Assembly (NCBI RefSeq): GCF_004295345.1
Contig: NZ_CP036200.1
Location: 3,287,501 to 3,351,500, forward strand
Origin: Shewanella maritima
GTDB lineage: Bacteria; Pseudomonadota; Gammaproteobacteria; Enterobacterales; Shewanellaceae
DNA: 64,000 nucleotides
Direction of reading: 5' to 3'
In this document: piece by piece, positions 26,352 through 35,299 of the stretch
Position numbering within the stretch: position 1 is the first letter of the stretch
How the letters are laid out: the number at the start of each line of letters is the position of its first letter
Made by a program: the position numbers and the translations under genes
The notes under the pieces: generated by a model
Told to the model about the DNA's origin: nothing
The model's input: the letters and a program-made list of their open reading frames with translations, nothing else
The model's database searches: none

Positions 26352-26395
26352 CGACACTGGTGTCGACGCCAATGTCGAAGCTGGGTGTCGACACC
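26352..26395. promoter_or_regulatory. Cluster of activator-type palindromes upstream of hydN-fdhF
   Basis: Three adjacent palindromes: CGACACTGGTGTCG (26352-26365), TCGACGCCAATGTCGA (26363-26378; the TCGACA-N4-TGTCGA pattern with one change) and GGTGTCGACACC (26384-26395). They lie 100-145 bases upstream of a good sigma-54 promoter, as expected for multiple activator hexamer sites. Confidence 0.75.
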
Positions 26396-26495
26396 GACAA
26401 AACTGCCTGTAAATTAGTAACCTCTTACTAATTACGTGCGTTTAAGTGTTTGAAATTAATCATCTAAATCGAAATTTAATCGATTTCATTCCAAC

Positions 26496-26510
26496 TGGTA
26501 TACATCCTGC
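26496..26510 (+). promoter_or_regulatory. Sigma-54 promoter of hydN-fdhF
   Basis: TGGTATACATCCTGC followed by TTT keeps the GG and GC with the exact 10-base gap of the RpoN consensus. The predicted start near 26522 leaves a leader of about 150 bases before hydN. Between 26400 and 26496 the DNA is AT rich with nothing else notable. Confidence 0.75.
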
Positions 26511-26675
26511 TTTATACCAGTATCTGAAATTAAAACAGCAGATATATACAACAACTATAACTTCGGCTTGCCGTGTTTAGTGACAAGCTGAACTGTCAAA
26601 TTGTCGTGTTAGTGGTTAGGTCTACTTAAGCCATAGATTTAACTTTAGGTTGATCGATTGAAGAAGGAATCACTT

Positions 26676-27224
26676 ATGAATCGATTTGTGTTTGCAGACC
26701 CCAATCAGTGTATCGGATGCCGAACCTGTGAGGTGGCCTGCGTTTTATCTCATCAAGAGGTAAGCAAGATAGAGTCGCTTGATCCAAGCAAATTCTATCC
26801 AAGGCTTAACTTGGTGAGAAATGGTGACGTGACGACACCCATCATGTGCCGTCAATGTGAAGATGCACCCTGTGAGCAGGTTTGTCCAAACAATGCTATT
26901 TACCGTGAAAATGGTCAAGTACATGTTATTCAGTCGCGCTGTATTGGCTGCAAAACATGTTCTGTTGCTTGCCCATATGGTGCGATGAATGTCGTGGCAT
27001 TCCCGGTTGAGCAACAAGGACCTTCAGAGCTATTTAAGATGAATACCATCAAGGCTCAAGCACTGAAGTGTGACCTTTGTGGCACGCGTGATAAAGGCCC
27101 TGCTTGTGTTGAAGTTTGTCCAACTAACGCGATTCGTCTTATCGAGCCGCAAGACATGGACCAAATCAAACAAGATAAACGTAAGCAAGCAGCAGTCGCT
27201 GCCTTAGCTGGCGTACCAGCGTGA
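26676..27224 (+). CDS. hydN: Formate dehydrogenase-associated ferredoxin HydN
   Basis: A 182-residue protein with four cysteine motifs for [4Fe-4S] clusters: CIGCRTCEVAC (about 12-22), CRQCEDAPCEQVCP (about 55-68), CIGCKTCSVACP (about 87-98) and CDLCGTRDKGPACVEVCP (about 126-143). The N-terminus MNRFVFADPNQCIGCRTC is close to E. coli HydN. I start at ATG 26676 (AAGGAA seven bases upstream) rather than an in-frame start six codons earlier. It lies 52 bases upstream of fdhF and very likely shuttles electrons for it. It is related to hyfA here but is a distinct gene. Confidence 0.9.
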   Translation: MNRFVFADPNQCIGCRTCEVACVLSHQEVSKIESLDPSKFYPRLNLVRNGDVTTPIMCRQCEDAPCEQVCPNNAIYRENGQVHVIQSRCIGCKTCSVACPYGAMNVVAFPVEQQGPSELFKMNTIKAQALKCDLCGTRDKGPACVEVCPTNAIRLIEPQDMDQIKQDKRKQAAVAALAGVPA

Positions 27225-27276
27225 TGACTGGAGTGATTTCTAAAACTTTCTTGTTTTGAAATAACGGAGTGTAGAG

Positions 27277-29436
27277 ATGAAGAAAACCCTGACGGTGTGC
27301 CCGTATTGTGGTACCGGGTGTAAATTAAACCTCATTACCGAAAACGGTAAGCTAGTAGGTGCCGAGCCAGCTGATGGCCGGACTAACCAAGGTGAGCTTT
27401 GCTTAAAAGGTTACTATGGTTGGGACTTCTTAAATGATACTAATTTACTGACCCCACGCCTAAAAAGCCCAATGATCCGCCGCACTAAAGATGCAGACTT
27501 AGAAGCGGTTTCTTGGGATGAAGCTATCAAGTTTGCTAGTGACAAGCTAAGCAAAATCAAAAAGCAATATGGTCCAGATGCGATCATGACTACCGGCTCT
27601 GCTCGCGGACCTGGTAATGAAGCTAACTTTGTAATGCAGAAGTTTGCTCGTGCCGTTATCGGTACGAACAATGTCGACCACTGTGCTAGGGTGTGACACG
27701 CCCCTTCAGTTGCCGGTCTGGTAACAACAGTTGGTAACGGTGCTATGAGTAATGCCATCACCGAGATTGAAAAAACAAAATGCTTACTAATTTTTGGTTA
27801 CAACGCTGCGGACTCACATCCAATCGTTGCTAAACATATCCTTAAAGCGAAAGCCAATGGCGCTAAGATCATTGTATGTGACCCGCGTAAGATTGAAACC
27901 GCGCGTATCGCAGACCAATGGATCCAGCTTAAAAATGGTTCGAACATGGCTATCATCAATGCGTTTGCTAACGTGTTGATTGAAGAAGGCCTATACAAAC
28001 CTGAATTCGTGGCTGAAAACACTGACAACTTCGAGCAGTACTGCGAAACCGTGAAGAAATATACCCCAGAGTATGTTGAATCAATCACAGGTGTCACAGC
28101 TGACGAAATCCGCAAAGCGATCCGCACTTATGCTGAAGCATCAGAGTCTATGATCCTATGGGGTATGGGGGTCACTCAGTTCGGTCAAGCGGTTGACGTA
28201 GTTAAAGGTATTGCTTCAATTGCAGCAATTACCGGTAACTTTGGTCGCCCGGGTGTAGGTTGCGGTCCAGTGCGTGGTCAAAACAACGTACAAGGTACCT
28301 GTGACATGGGTATGCTACCTAACGTTTACCCAGGCTATCAGGCTGTGAACGATGACGCCGTACGTGAGAAGTTCGAGCAAGCTTGGGGCGTACAGCTATC
28401 GCCAAACCCAGGATATACGCTCACTACCCTTGGCCATCGTGTGAAAGACGGCAGCTGCCGTGCTTATTACATCTTTGGTGAAGACCCAGCGCAAACAGAA
28501 GCAGATTTAGCCCACTTACGTGAAACAATCCGCGGCATGGAGCTGGTGATTGTTCAAGATATCTTCATGACGCAAACCGCTGAAATGGCTGATGTAATCT
28601 TCCCATCAACCAGTTGGGGTGAGCACGAGTGTGTCTACTCAAGTGCTGACCGTGGCTTCCAACGCAGCTTTGCCGCAGTTAATCCGCCTGAAGGTGTATT
28701 ACACGACTGGGAAATCTTCTGTCGCATGGCGACCGCAATGGGTTACCCAATGAAGTACAACAATACCAAAGAAATTTGGGATGAAATTCGTAGTCTAGCG
28801 CCACTGTTTGCCGGTGCAACCTACGAGAAAATGGAAGGCTTGAAGTCGGTGCAATGGCCTTGCCCAACTGAAGACCATCCTGGTACTTCTTACCTGTTTG
28901 AAGGTGGTAAGTTCACCACGCCAAATGGCAAAGCACAGCTATTCGCCACTGAATGGCGCGCGCCACTTGAGCAACCAGATCATGAGTATCCGCTAGTACT
29001 ATCGACAGTACGTGAAGTGGGCCACTACTCTTGTCGCTCAATGACAGGTAACTGTAGCGCACTACAAACCCTTGCTGATGAACCAGGCTATGTGCAAATT
29101 CATCCAGATGATGCCCGTGCGCTGGGATTGCGTGACCAGCAGTTGGTTTGGATTTCATCTCGCCGCGGTAAAGTTATTACCCGTGTTGCCATTAACGATC
29201 GCGTTAACATGGGCGCAGTGTATATGACTTACCAATGGTGGATTGGTGCATGCAACGAGCTAACCATTGAGCACCTTGACCCCGTGTCGTTTACTCCTGA
29301 GTACAAGTACTGTGCGGTGAAGATTGAAGGCATTGAGGATCAAGCATGGGCTGAAAACTATGTGAAGTCTGAATACAGCGCACTGAAGTCTAAGCTCAAA
29401 AAAGCAGCTCAAGGTACGGCTGAGGCTGTGAGCTAG
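27277..29436 (+). CDS. fdhF: Formate dehydrogenase H, selenocysteine-containing
   Basis: One gene of 719 residues read through an in-frame TGA at 27694-27696 (residue 140). The sequence around it is NVDHCARV-U-HAPSVAGL, matching E. coli FdhF, where Sec140 is followed by His141. The N-terminal CPYCGTGC and ELCLKG segments (cysteines near 8, 11, 15 and 42) bind one [4Fe-4S] cluster. The rest is a molybdopterin oxidoreductase: GVTQFGQAVDVVKGI near 293-307, GCGPVRGQNNVQG near 329-341, and a C-terminal dinucleotide-binding domain (STVREVGHYSCRSMTGN). A SECIS-type hairpin follows the TGA. It oxidises formate to CO2 and feeds the hydrogenase. GGAG lies nine bases before the ATG. Confidence 0.96.
27697..27727 (+). 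other. SECIS element of fdhF
   Basis: Twelve bases after the TGA, GTTGCC (27709-27714) and GGTAAC (27720-27725) form a stem capped by GGTCT. The apical GGTCTG and its distance from the TGA match the E. coli fdhF SECIS that SelB recognises. It lies within coding sequence. Confidence 0.88.
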
Positions 29437-29455
29437 TCACTAACAGTTTGCCATA

Positions 29456-29592
29456 ATGACGAGCTAAAACTTGGCCTAGTTGGGTGACAAACCAATACCT
29501 AACTAGGCCAAACATTCAGGTCATTATTTAGCTCGAAAATCGGCTGACTTTGTTACGCATTAGCTTGCCTGACAGCGTAAAACCTGTCAGGC
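29456..29592 (+). terminator. Hairpins downstream of fdhF
   Basis: In the 334-bp gap before the regulator, TTGGCCTAGTTGGG pairs with CCTAACTAGGCCAA, nested inside GAGCTAAA...TTTAGCTC. A second perfect stem, GCCTGACAG/CTGTCAGGC, follows at 29567-29592. Neither is followed by a strong T-run, so termination is possible but not certain. The remaining 29593-29770 is AT rich with no other feature seen. Confidence 0.45.
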
Positions 29593-29770
29593 ATAACCTG
29601 ACTATTAAATAGATGAAATAATATTTTTTAGTCCAAGTTAGAAAGTGAGGAATATTACTATTACAGCTGCTTAAAAGTTAGCAATGTTCGATCTCTATCA
29701 CTGAGAATTTTTAACGTCTAAATATAATCATATTAGATAATTATAAAGATAAAACTCGAGAGATGAGCAC

Positions 29771-31912
29771 ATGCTGAAAATGACACCTTTGATGGATGAA
29801 ATTTCCACTAAGTGGGAGCCGATATTTATTGATGTTGCCCAAGAAGTATTACTGGCGACAGATGTGCAACAGTTAGTTTCGATTGTTAATAAATATCAAT
29901 TCAAATTTGTCAATGTAAGCCGAATTCACGTAGTGCTGCGCACGCTCAATGAGATTAATAGCGATTGCTACAGTGAATATAACTACATCAACGGCGAAGT
30001 CTGTACCCATAAAAACTACGAAATACTCGACTTCGACGATGAACCAGGCTTAGCCATTATGAGCGCTGAGCAATTTGAACACAGTTATCCCTTGCTAGCG
30101 GGAGAGAGGAAATACTTAAATTTTTCAAGTTATTGTCGTATTCCCTTGCTTGTTGATAGGCGAGTGGTTGGTTGGGCTGAGTTCCAAAGCAATCAGGTTG
30201 ATGAGTTTAATAGTCTAGTTGTTAGTAAATTAAGGCAGCTAGCCAACATTATCAGTATTGGTATTGGTAATGTGCTTAATAAAGAAAAATCTAAAACAAA
30301 AGAAAAGCAATTAAGAGAAGAAAAAAAGAGCTGCGAAGTATTAGTTGATATTACCAATGCGGTATTAAGCCAAGACAGCTTACAAGGTCTAGCAAAAACG
30401 CTGCAGTCGCATATGAAAAAGCATTTTGGTATCGAGCACTTGAGTTTGATGTCCATTGATCATGAGCAGCAAGAGTTAGTTTGTCACGATGTATATAAAG
30501 TAAATAGCTTACAGGCACTGACCAGTAAATCTAACTCACTTGGTACTGACCTTAATATTCGTAGAATAAAAATTTTTGAAACACCGGCTGAAATTGTATT
30601 TAACACAAAAAAGCCGCTGCTTATATGTAAAGAGCAATTACAAAGTTATCAGCTTAAATACAAGTTTTGCGAGCATATCATTGCTCATAATTTGAATTCG
30701 GCCTGCGTAATTCCTCTGCTATTTAGAGGTCATATTTGGGGTGCACTAAAGTTTTGCCATAAGGACAAAGATTACTTTAAGCACTGTGATTTGGACCTGC
30801 TGCAACAGGTTGGAGCGCGGGCAGCCATGGGGTTGAACAACTTCCATTTGAATGCTGAATTTGCGCAAACGGCTCAACTAAATGAGCCTGTTGTGTCTGA
30901 AGACATTGGCGAGCAGAGTGAGTTTAGCGACATTGTTTGTCAGTCTCAGGCCATGGCTGAAGTGCTAGCAAAAGTAAAAATGGTGGCGCAAAGCGATTGT
31001 ACCGTGCTGATTTTAGGTGAAACCGGTACAGGTAAAGAGTTAATTGCCAGGGCTGTACATCAACTCAGTGCACGCAAAGCGAAACCTATGGTGAAGATGA
31101 ACTGTGCATCGGTACCAGCAGGCCTGTTTGAAAGTGATTTATTTGGTCATGAAAAGGGTGCATTTACCGGGGCATTAACTCAGCGGATCGGTCGCTTTGA
31201 AATGGCTGACCAGGGCACTTTCTTTTTAGATGAAGTTGGCGATATGCCACTTGATTTGCAGCCAAAGCTGCTGCGGGTATTACAAGAAGGCGAGTTTGAG
31301 CGGGTTGGTAAACATCAGTTAATTCCGGTTGACGCTCGTTTAATCGCCGCCACTAACTGTGACTTGTTAGAGATGGTTAACAACAAGGAGTTCCGTTCCG
31401 ATCTTTATTATCGCTTGAACGTGTTCCCAATTGTGCTGCCTCCGCTGCGAGAGCGTCGTGATGACATCGGCTTACTTGCAAAGCACTTTGTGAACGAAAT
31501 TGCTACCAAGATGAATAAGACGATTACGTCTATTCCGGCTGAAACCCTGAGGCTACTAGCTCTGCTGCCCTGGTACGGCAATATTCGGGAGCTGAGAAAT
31601 GTGATTGAGCGAGCGGTGATTACCACCCAAGGCAAGGTGCTGAGCATACCAATCAGTGAACTAAAAGCACTATTGCCCAGTGGCCATGAGCAGGTACTTA
31701 AACCAAAAGCTGATGCATCTATGGAGCAGGATGAAAAAGCTGCTCAAGAAGAACAAGATTTAGAGCGCGAGCAAATTATCGCAATCTTGAAAGAGACAAA
31801 TGGCATTGTAGCCGGCCCTAAGGGCGCAGCTATTAAGCTTGGGCTTAAACGCACCACCTTACTGTCGCGCATGCAGCGTCTAGGGATCTCTTCCAAGAGT
31901 TTTGCCAGCTGA
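29771..31912 (+). CDS. fhlA: Sigma-54-dependent formate-sensing activator, FhlA-like
   Basis: A 713-residue regulator. The N-terminal 380 residues contain two GAF-like sensor regions (about 20-160 and 190-350), as in E. coli FhlA, where formate is sensed. The AAA+ domain (about 390-630) has Walker A GETGTGKE near 417, the sigma-54 contact loop GAFTGA near 463, and FLDEVGDMP for Walker B. The C-terminal helix-turn-helix is GPKGAAIKLGLKRTTLLSRMQRLGI (about 683-707). It lies directly after fdhF. I infer it binds the TCGACA-N4-TGTCGA sites before focA, hyfA and hydN. No such site is seen in front of the gene itself. Confidence 0.9.
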   Translation: MLKMTPLMDEISTKWEPIFIDVAQEVLLATDVQQLVSIVNKYQFKFVNVSRIHVVLRTLNEINSDCYSEYNYINGEVCTHKNYEILDFDDEPGLAIMSAEQFEHSYPLLAGERKYLNFSSYCRIPLLVDRRVVGWAEFQSNQVDEFNSLVVSKLRQLANIISIGIGNVLNKEKSKTKEKQLREEKKSCEVLVDITNAVLSQDSLQGLAKTLQSHMKKHFGIEHLSLMSIDHEQQELVCHDVYKVNSLQALTSKSNSLGTDLNIRRIKIFETPAEIVFNTKKPLLICKEQLQSYQLKYKFCEHIIAHNLNSACVIPLLFRGHIWGALKFCHKDKDYFKHCDLDLLQQVGARAAMGLNNFHLNAEFAQTAQLNEPVVSEDIGEQSEFSDIVCQSQAMAEVLAKVKMVAQSDCTVLILGETGTGKELIARAVHQLSARKAKPMVKMNCASVPAGLFESDLFGHEKGAFTGALTQRIGRFEMADQGTFFLDEVGDMPLDLQPKLLRVLQEGEFERVGKHQLIPVDARLIAATNCDLLEMVNNKEFRSDLYYRLNVFPIVLPPLRERRDDIGLLAKHFVNEIATKMNKTITSIPAETLRLLALLPWYGNIRELRNVIERAVITTQGKVLSIPISELKALLPSGHEQVLKPKADASMEQDEKAAQEEQDLEREQIIAILKETNGIVAGPKGAAIKLGLKRTTLLSRMQRLGISSKSFAS

Positions 31913-32003
31913 CGAGCTTCAACTGACTGGCCTATTGATTGCGAAACTGCCGCCAACCCTGACTCAAGAATTGACACAAGTTTCGATATAAATAGGCAAC
32001 ACT

Positions 32004-32900
32004 ATGCAAATGAATGAAGTCGTTGAACGAAGTGCCAGCCCCAAGGTTAAGGCGGTAAATGCCAAGCAACACAATCACGCCGCAGATAATTGCTGCGATG
32101 TCGCCCAGCGCAGTCAAGTCCACCAATATCGCGACTGTCACTGCCAACAAGCCCAAGACATGCTGGTGGTCGAAACCCCTGTCGCACTGATTTATAACGG
32201 CGTATCCCACGTGGTGCTTATGTGCACCAATAACGACTTAGAAGAGCTTGCTGTTGGTTTTTCGCTTACCGAAGGGATTATCGATAGTTATCAAGATATT
32301 CACGATATTGAGGTGGTGCCAAGTTGCAACGGCATTGAGCTGCATGTTGAACTTGCCAATCGCTGCTTGCACAAACTGAAAGATTTAAAACGCAATATGA
32401 CAGGCCGCACTGGCTGCGGCATTTGCGGTACAGAAAGTCTTGACCGCTTTGCTAAACCCGTCACCCCACTGGGTTTTAACCTCACTTTAAATGTCGCCAA
32501 GATTGATGGCGCCCTAGAGCAATTGCGTGAGCATCAAGCGCTCAATCAGCTTACAGGCGCAACCCACGCCGCCGCGTATTTATCGCCAGAAGGCGAATTG
32601 GTGGCGATTTATGAGGATGTTGGCCGTCATATCGCGTTAGATAAATTGATTGGCTATATCTGCAAGCATCAGTTAAGCGGCGGCGCAATATTGGTGACTA
32701 GCCGCGCCAGTTACGAGATGGTGCAAAAGACCTTACTTGCTGGCATTGAGGTGTTAATGGCGATTTCCGCCGCCACCGAAATGGCAGTGAAATTGGCCGA
32801 GGCGAATAACCTCACCCTTGCAGGATTTTGCCGCCCAGGTAGGGCGTGTGTATACAGTCATGTGAGCCGGATTGAGCAAGAAGAGGTTGAGGTGCTTTAG
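32004..32900 (+). CDS. fdhD: Formate dehydrogenase sulfurtransferase FdhD
   Basis: A 298-residue protein needed for formate dehydrogenase activity; it passes sulfur from a cysteine desulfurase to the molybdenum cofactor. Family motifs are VPSCNGIELHV near 105, GRTGCGICGTESLD near 133-146 with the catalytic CxxC, THAAAYL near 188, EDVGRHIALDKL near 204-215 and TSRASYEMVQK near 233-243. The N-terminal 50 residues are unusually rich in His and Cys (HNH, CC, CHC), which is not typical and could bind metal. It lies 90 bases after fhlA on the same strand. Confidence 0.93.
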   Translation: MQMNEVVERSASPKVKAVNAKQHNHAADNCCDVAQRSQVHQYRDCHCQQAQDMLVVETPVALIYNGVSHVVLMCTNNDLEELAVGFSLTEGIIDSYQDIHDIEVVPSCNGIELHVELANRCLHKLKDLKRNMTGRTGCGICGTESLDRFAKPVTPLGFNLTLNVAKIDGALEQLREHQALNQLTGATHAAAYLSPEGELVAIYEDVGRHIALDKLIGYICKHQLSGGAILVTSRASYEMVQKTLLAGIEVLMAISAATEMAVKLAEANNLTLAGFCRPGRACVYSHVSRIEQEEVEVL

Positions 32901-32963
32901 CCATAAGGAGTCGGTTTTAAGTTTAAATTCATTCATGCATGGCCGAGTTTTTTGGTTAGTGCT

Positions 32964-32996
32964 GATTAATAAATAGAGGTAACTCTATTTATTACT
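32964..32996. repeat. Perfect hairpin between fdhD and the DUF3127 gene
   Basis: AATAAATAGAG and CTCTATTTATT form an 11-bp stem with a GTAA loop. It is AT rich without a clear T-run on either strand, so a terminator role is weak. Confidence 0.4.
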
Positions 32997-33125
32997 TTTA
33001 TTGATTTTTGCTCTCAGCATATTGACGTTAGCGTGTTAAGATCTGTTGCTAGTTTATTTGCGCCACCATGCATAAAATGCAGTGGCGAGAAGTCTCATTA
33101 GTTGATTACACAAGAGCAAAGCAAT

Positions 33126-33608
33126 ATGTCAAAAAGTTATGAAATGACTGGTATTATCCATAGCATGGGGGAGACCACTACCTATGGTAACAACGGTTTT
33201 ACTAAGCGCGAATTTGTATTAAAAGCCACGGGCCCAGATGAAAATAGTGCTTACCCTAACTATATTGCCTTAGAGCTCATTAAGGATAACTGTAGCTTGC
33301 TTGACCAATTTAATATTGGTGATGAATTACAAGTGATGTTCAACTTAACTGGGCGCTTGTGGCAACCAGCTGGTAAGCCTGAGCGGTGTTTTAATGCATT
33401 ACAGGTGTGGAAGCTTTCAGCGGCACAACCATCTCAAACTGCTCAGTCTCAGCCAAGCGAGCCTGATTACAACTATAATCAGGCAACAAGCGTAAACCAG
33501 CCAACAAATTTTAATCAAACAAGTTCTGCAGCAGCCTCTGTGCCTGCGAATCAAGGGCAAGAGTCAAAGTTTTCAAGTGATGTTTGGGATGACGATATTC
33601 CGTTCTAA
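33126..33608 (+). CDS. DUF3127-type OB-fold protein with SSB-like acidic tail
   Basis: A 160-residue cytosolic protein. Residues 1-95 (MTGIIHSMGETTTYGNNGFTKREFVL...PNYIALELIKD...RLWQPAGKPERCFNALQVWKL) look like the DUF3127 family, predicted to have an OB fold. Residues 100-150 are a low-complexity Gln/Asn/Ser/Pro linker, and the end DDDIPF is the tip by which single-stranded DNA-binding proteins recruit partners. I start at ATG 33126 since the upstream in-frame start is TTG with no clear ribosome site. A single-stranded nucleic acid-binding role is inference. It is not obviously linked to hydrogen metabolism. Confidence 0.75.
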   Translation: MSKSYEMTGIIHSMGETTTYGNNGFTKREFVLKATGPDENSAYPNYIALELIKDNCSLLDQFNIGDELQVMFNLTGRLWQPAGKPERCFNALQVWKLSAAQPSQTAQSQPSEPDYNYNQATSVNQPTNFNQTSSAAASVPANQGQESKFSSDVWDDDIPF

Positions 33609-33740
33609 TTCCCTGTTTGTAGTGTTTGTAGTGTTGTCGCGTTAATTCTATTAATACCCTTTGAAGCCTTATCTGATAGATATCTATATCTTTGTAGCGG
33701 TCAAGTTAAATTGGCCACTACACAGAAACTTATAGGCTTT

Positions 33741-33890
33741 AATGACGAAGTCATTATAATTTGTGAATCTGCAATGAAATTGCTACTAACAACCAAACTT
33801 GGGTGTGGGATGAAATCCCACGACTTTAATCCAAACGAAGTTTGGAAAACAATATAACTTGGGGCTAAGGGGGGAAAAGTTATTCCCCAA
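33741..33890 (-). repeat. Composite hairpin repeat, copy 5 (short)
   Basis: Minus-strand order: GGGGAATAACTTTTCCCC, CCAAACTTCGTTTGG, GTGGGATTTCATCCCAC and AATGACTTCGTCATT. These are the same modules as copies 1-4, but reordered and shortened. It fills most of the gap between the DUF3127 gene and hypA. Confidence 0.7.
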
Positions 33891-33893
33891 AAG

Positions 33894-34256
33894 CTAAAGT
33901 CGCTCTGCGACTTTTGGTCCAACTTCCAACTGCATCAAATACATATCCTCGCCATCCAACACCCGGGTATTGCTACTTTGGCATTTAGGGCAAATGATAT
34001 TGTACTCACCGATCTCTTGCTTACTATCGCAATCCTGACAATGCAGCACTAGCGGTTGGATATGCATTTCTAACTCGGCGCCTTTGCAAATACCCTCTTC
34101 TTTAAAGGTATCAAAAGCGGTTTTAAGCAAGTCTGGCTCGACGCCGCTAAGGACGCCGACCTTGATACTTACTCGTTTAATGCTATCCGCTTGATGCTGA
34201 GCCGCGTGCTGTTCACATTGCTCAATCAGGGCTAATACAATTGAGTATTCATGCAT
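33894..34256 (-). CDS. hypA: Hydrogenase nickel insertion protein HypA
   Basis: A 120-residue nickel chaperone that works with HypB to load nickel into the hydrogenase large subunit. The N-terminal MHEYSI carries the His2 nickel ligand. The zinc site is formed by CQDC (about 73-76) and CPKC (about 90-93). It is the last gene of the minus-strand hypBCDEA operon, two bases after hypE. The length is normal for the family. Confidence 0.95.
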   Translation of the reverse strand: MHEYSIVLALIEQCEQHAAQHQADSIKRVSIKVGVLSGVEPDLLKTAFDTFKEEGICKGAELEMHIQPLVLHCQDCDSKQEIGEYNIICPKCQSSNTRVLDGEDMYLMQLEVGPKVAERL

Positions 34257-34258
34257 AA

Positions 34259-35275
34259 CTAGCAGATCCTTGGTAGTAACTCACCTTGTGGTAAGTCGAT
34301 GTAACGGCTGCTGCCCCATGGGGTTTTAAGAATAACTTTGCCGTTGTGCGCCTCGGTAACTTCACCCACGATAGCGGCATTTTTGCCATCTTCATGGGCT
34401 TGAATAAGGTTCAATGCTTGCTCAGCGTGCTCTTTAGGTAGCGCGATGATAAAGGTACCTTCGTTGGCTAAATCAAAGGCTTCAAAGCCATATAGCTCAC
34501 ATAGGCCTTTTACTTCATCGGCAATCGGTAGCTGTGACTCTTGCACAGTAATGCCAACATCAGATGCGTTTGCCCACTCGTTAAGCACGGCCGCTAAACC
34601 GCCGCGGGTAGCATCGCGCATAGCGTGAACTGGAATATCTGCGTTAAGTAGAGACTCAACCATAGGCCAGAGGGTTGCGCAGTCGCTGGTAAGCTCTGAG
34701 TCTAGGGTTAAGCCTTCACGTGCCATCAAAATGGTAGCACCGTGACGGCCGATATCGCGCGAGACAATAATCGCATCGCCTGGCTGGATGTTTTTAACTG
34801 AAATGCCTTGTTTTTGGATTTCGCCAACACCTGAGGTGTTGATGAAAATGCCGTCTGCGCAGCCTCTTGGTACCACCTTGGTATCGCCGCACACGACTTT
34901 GGCGCCGCTTTTGGCAAGCTCGCTGGCCATTGACTCAACGATGGTTTTTAAATCGTCAATGGCGAAGCCTTCTTCAATGATAAAACTGCAGCTTAAATAC
35001 TCAGGTTTAGCCGCCATCATGGCGAGATCGTTTACTGTGCCAGCTACGGCTAGCTTGCCGATATTGCCGCCTGAGAAGAATAACGGCGCGACGGTGAAAG
35101 AGTCGGTGGTGAATGCAGTCGGGCCGTTTAAATTTAGTGCAGCAGCGTCTTCTTCGCTGGATAAAATTTCATTGTCGAAAGCTTTGAAAAACAGCTTGTG
35201 GATCAGGGCATTCATTTCCTTGCCACCACCACCATGGCTTAGCTGGACTTGTTTTTTTGGGTTATTGCTCATCAT
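34259..35275 (-). CDS. hypE: Carbamoyl dehydratase HypE
   Basis: A 338-residue enzyme that turns the carbamoyl group on its C-terminal cysteine into thiocyanate for the CN ligands of the [NiFe] site. The N-terminal [14 protein letters not shown] (about 12-25) is characteristic. The AIR synthase-like core includes [13 protein letters not shown] and [14 protein letters not shown]. The protein ends in PRIC, the acceptor cysteine. It shares a fold with SelD, but the C-terminal PRIC settles the assignment. It starts 24 bases after hypD. Confidence 0.95.
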   Translation of the reverse strand: MMSNNPKKQVQLSHGGGGKEMNALIHKLFFKAFDNEILSSEEDAAALNLNGPTAFTTDSFTVAPLFFSGGNIGKLAVAGTVNDLAMMAAKPEYLSCSFIIEEGFAIDDLKTIVESMASELAKSGAKVVCGDTKVVPRGCADGIFINTSGVGEIQKQGISVKNIQPGDAIIVSRDIGRHGATILMAREGLTLDSELTSDCATLWPMVESLLNADIPVHAMRDATRGGLAAVLNEWANASDVGITVQESQLPIADEVKGLCELYGFEAFDLANEGTFIIALPKEHAEQALNLIQAHEDGKNAAIVGEVTEAHNGKVILKTPWGSSRYIDLPQGELLPRIC

Positions 35276-35299
35276 ATTTCCTTCATTGGCTCAGCTACG

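Noticed and set aside
27277..29436. fdhF as two separate genes or a pseudogene because of an internal TGA
   Set aside because: The TGA is at the known Sec position with conserved flanks and is followed by a SECIS-type hairpin; selA, selB, selD and tRNA-Sec are nearby, so it is a selenocysteine codon.
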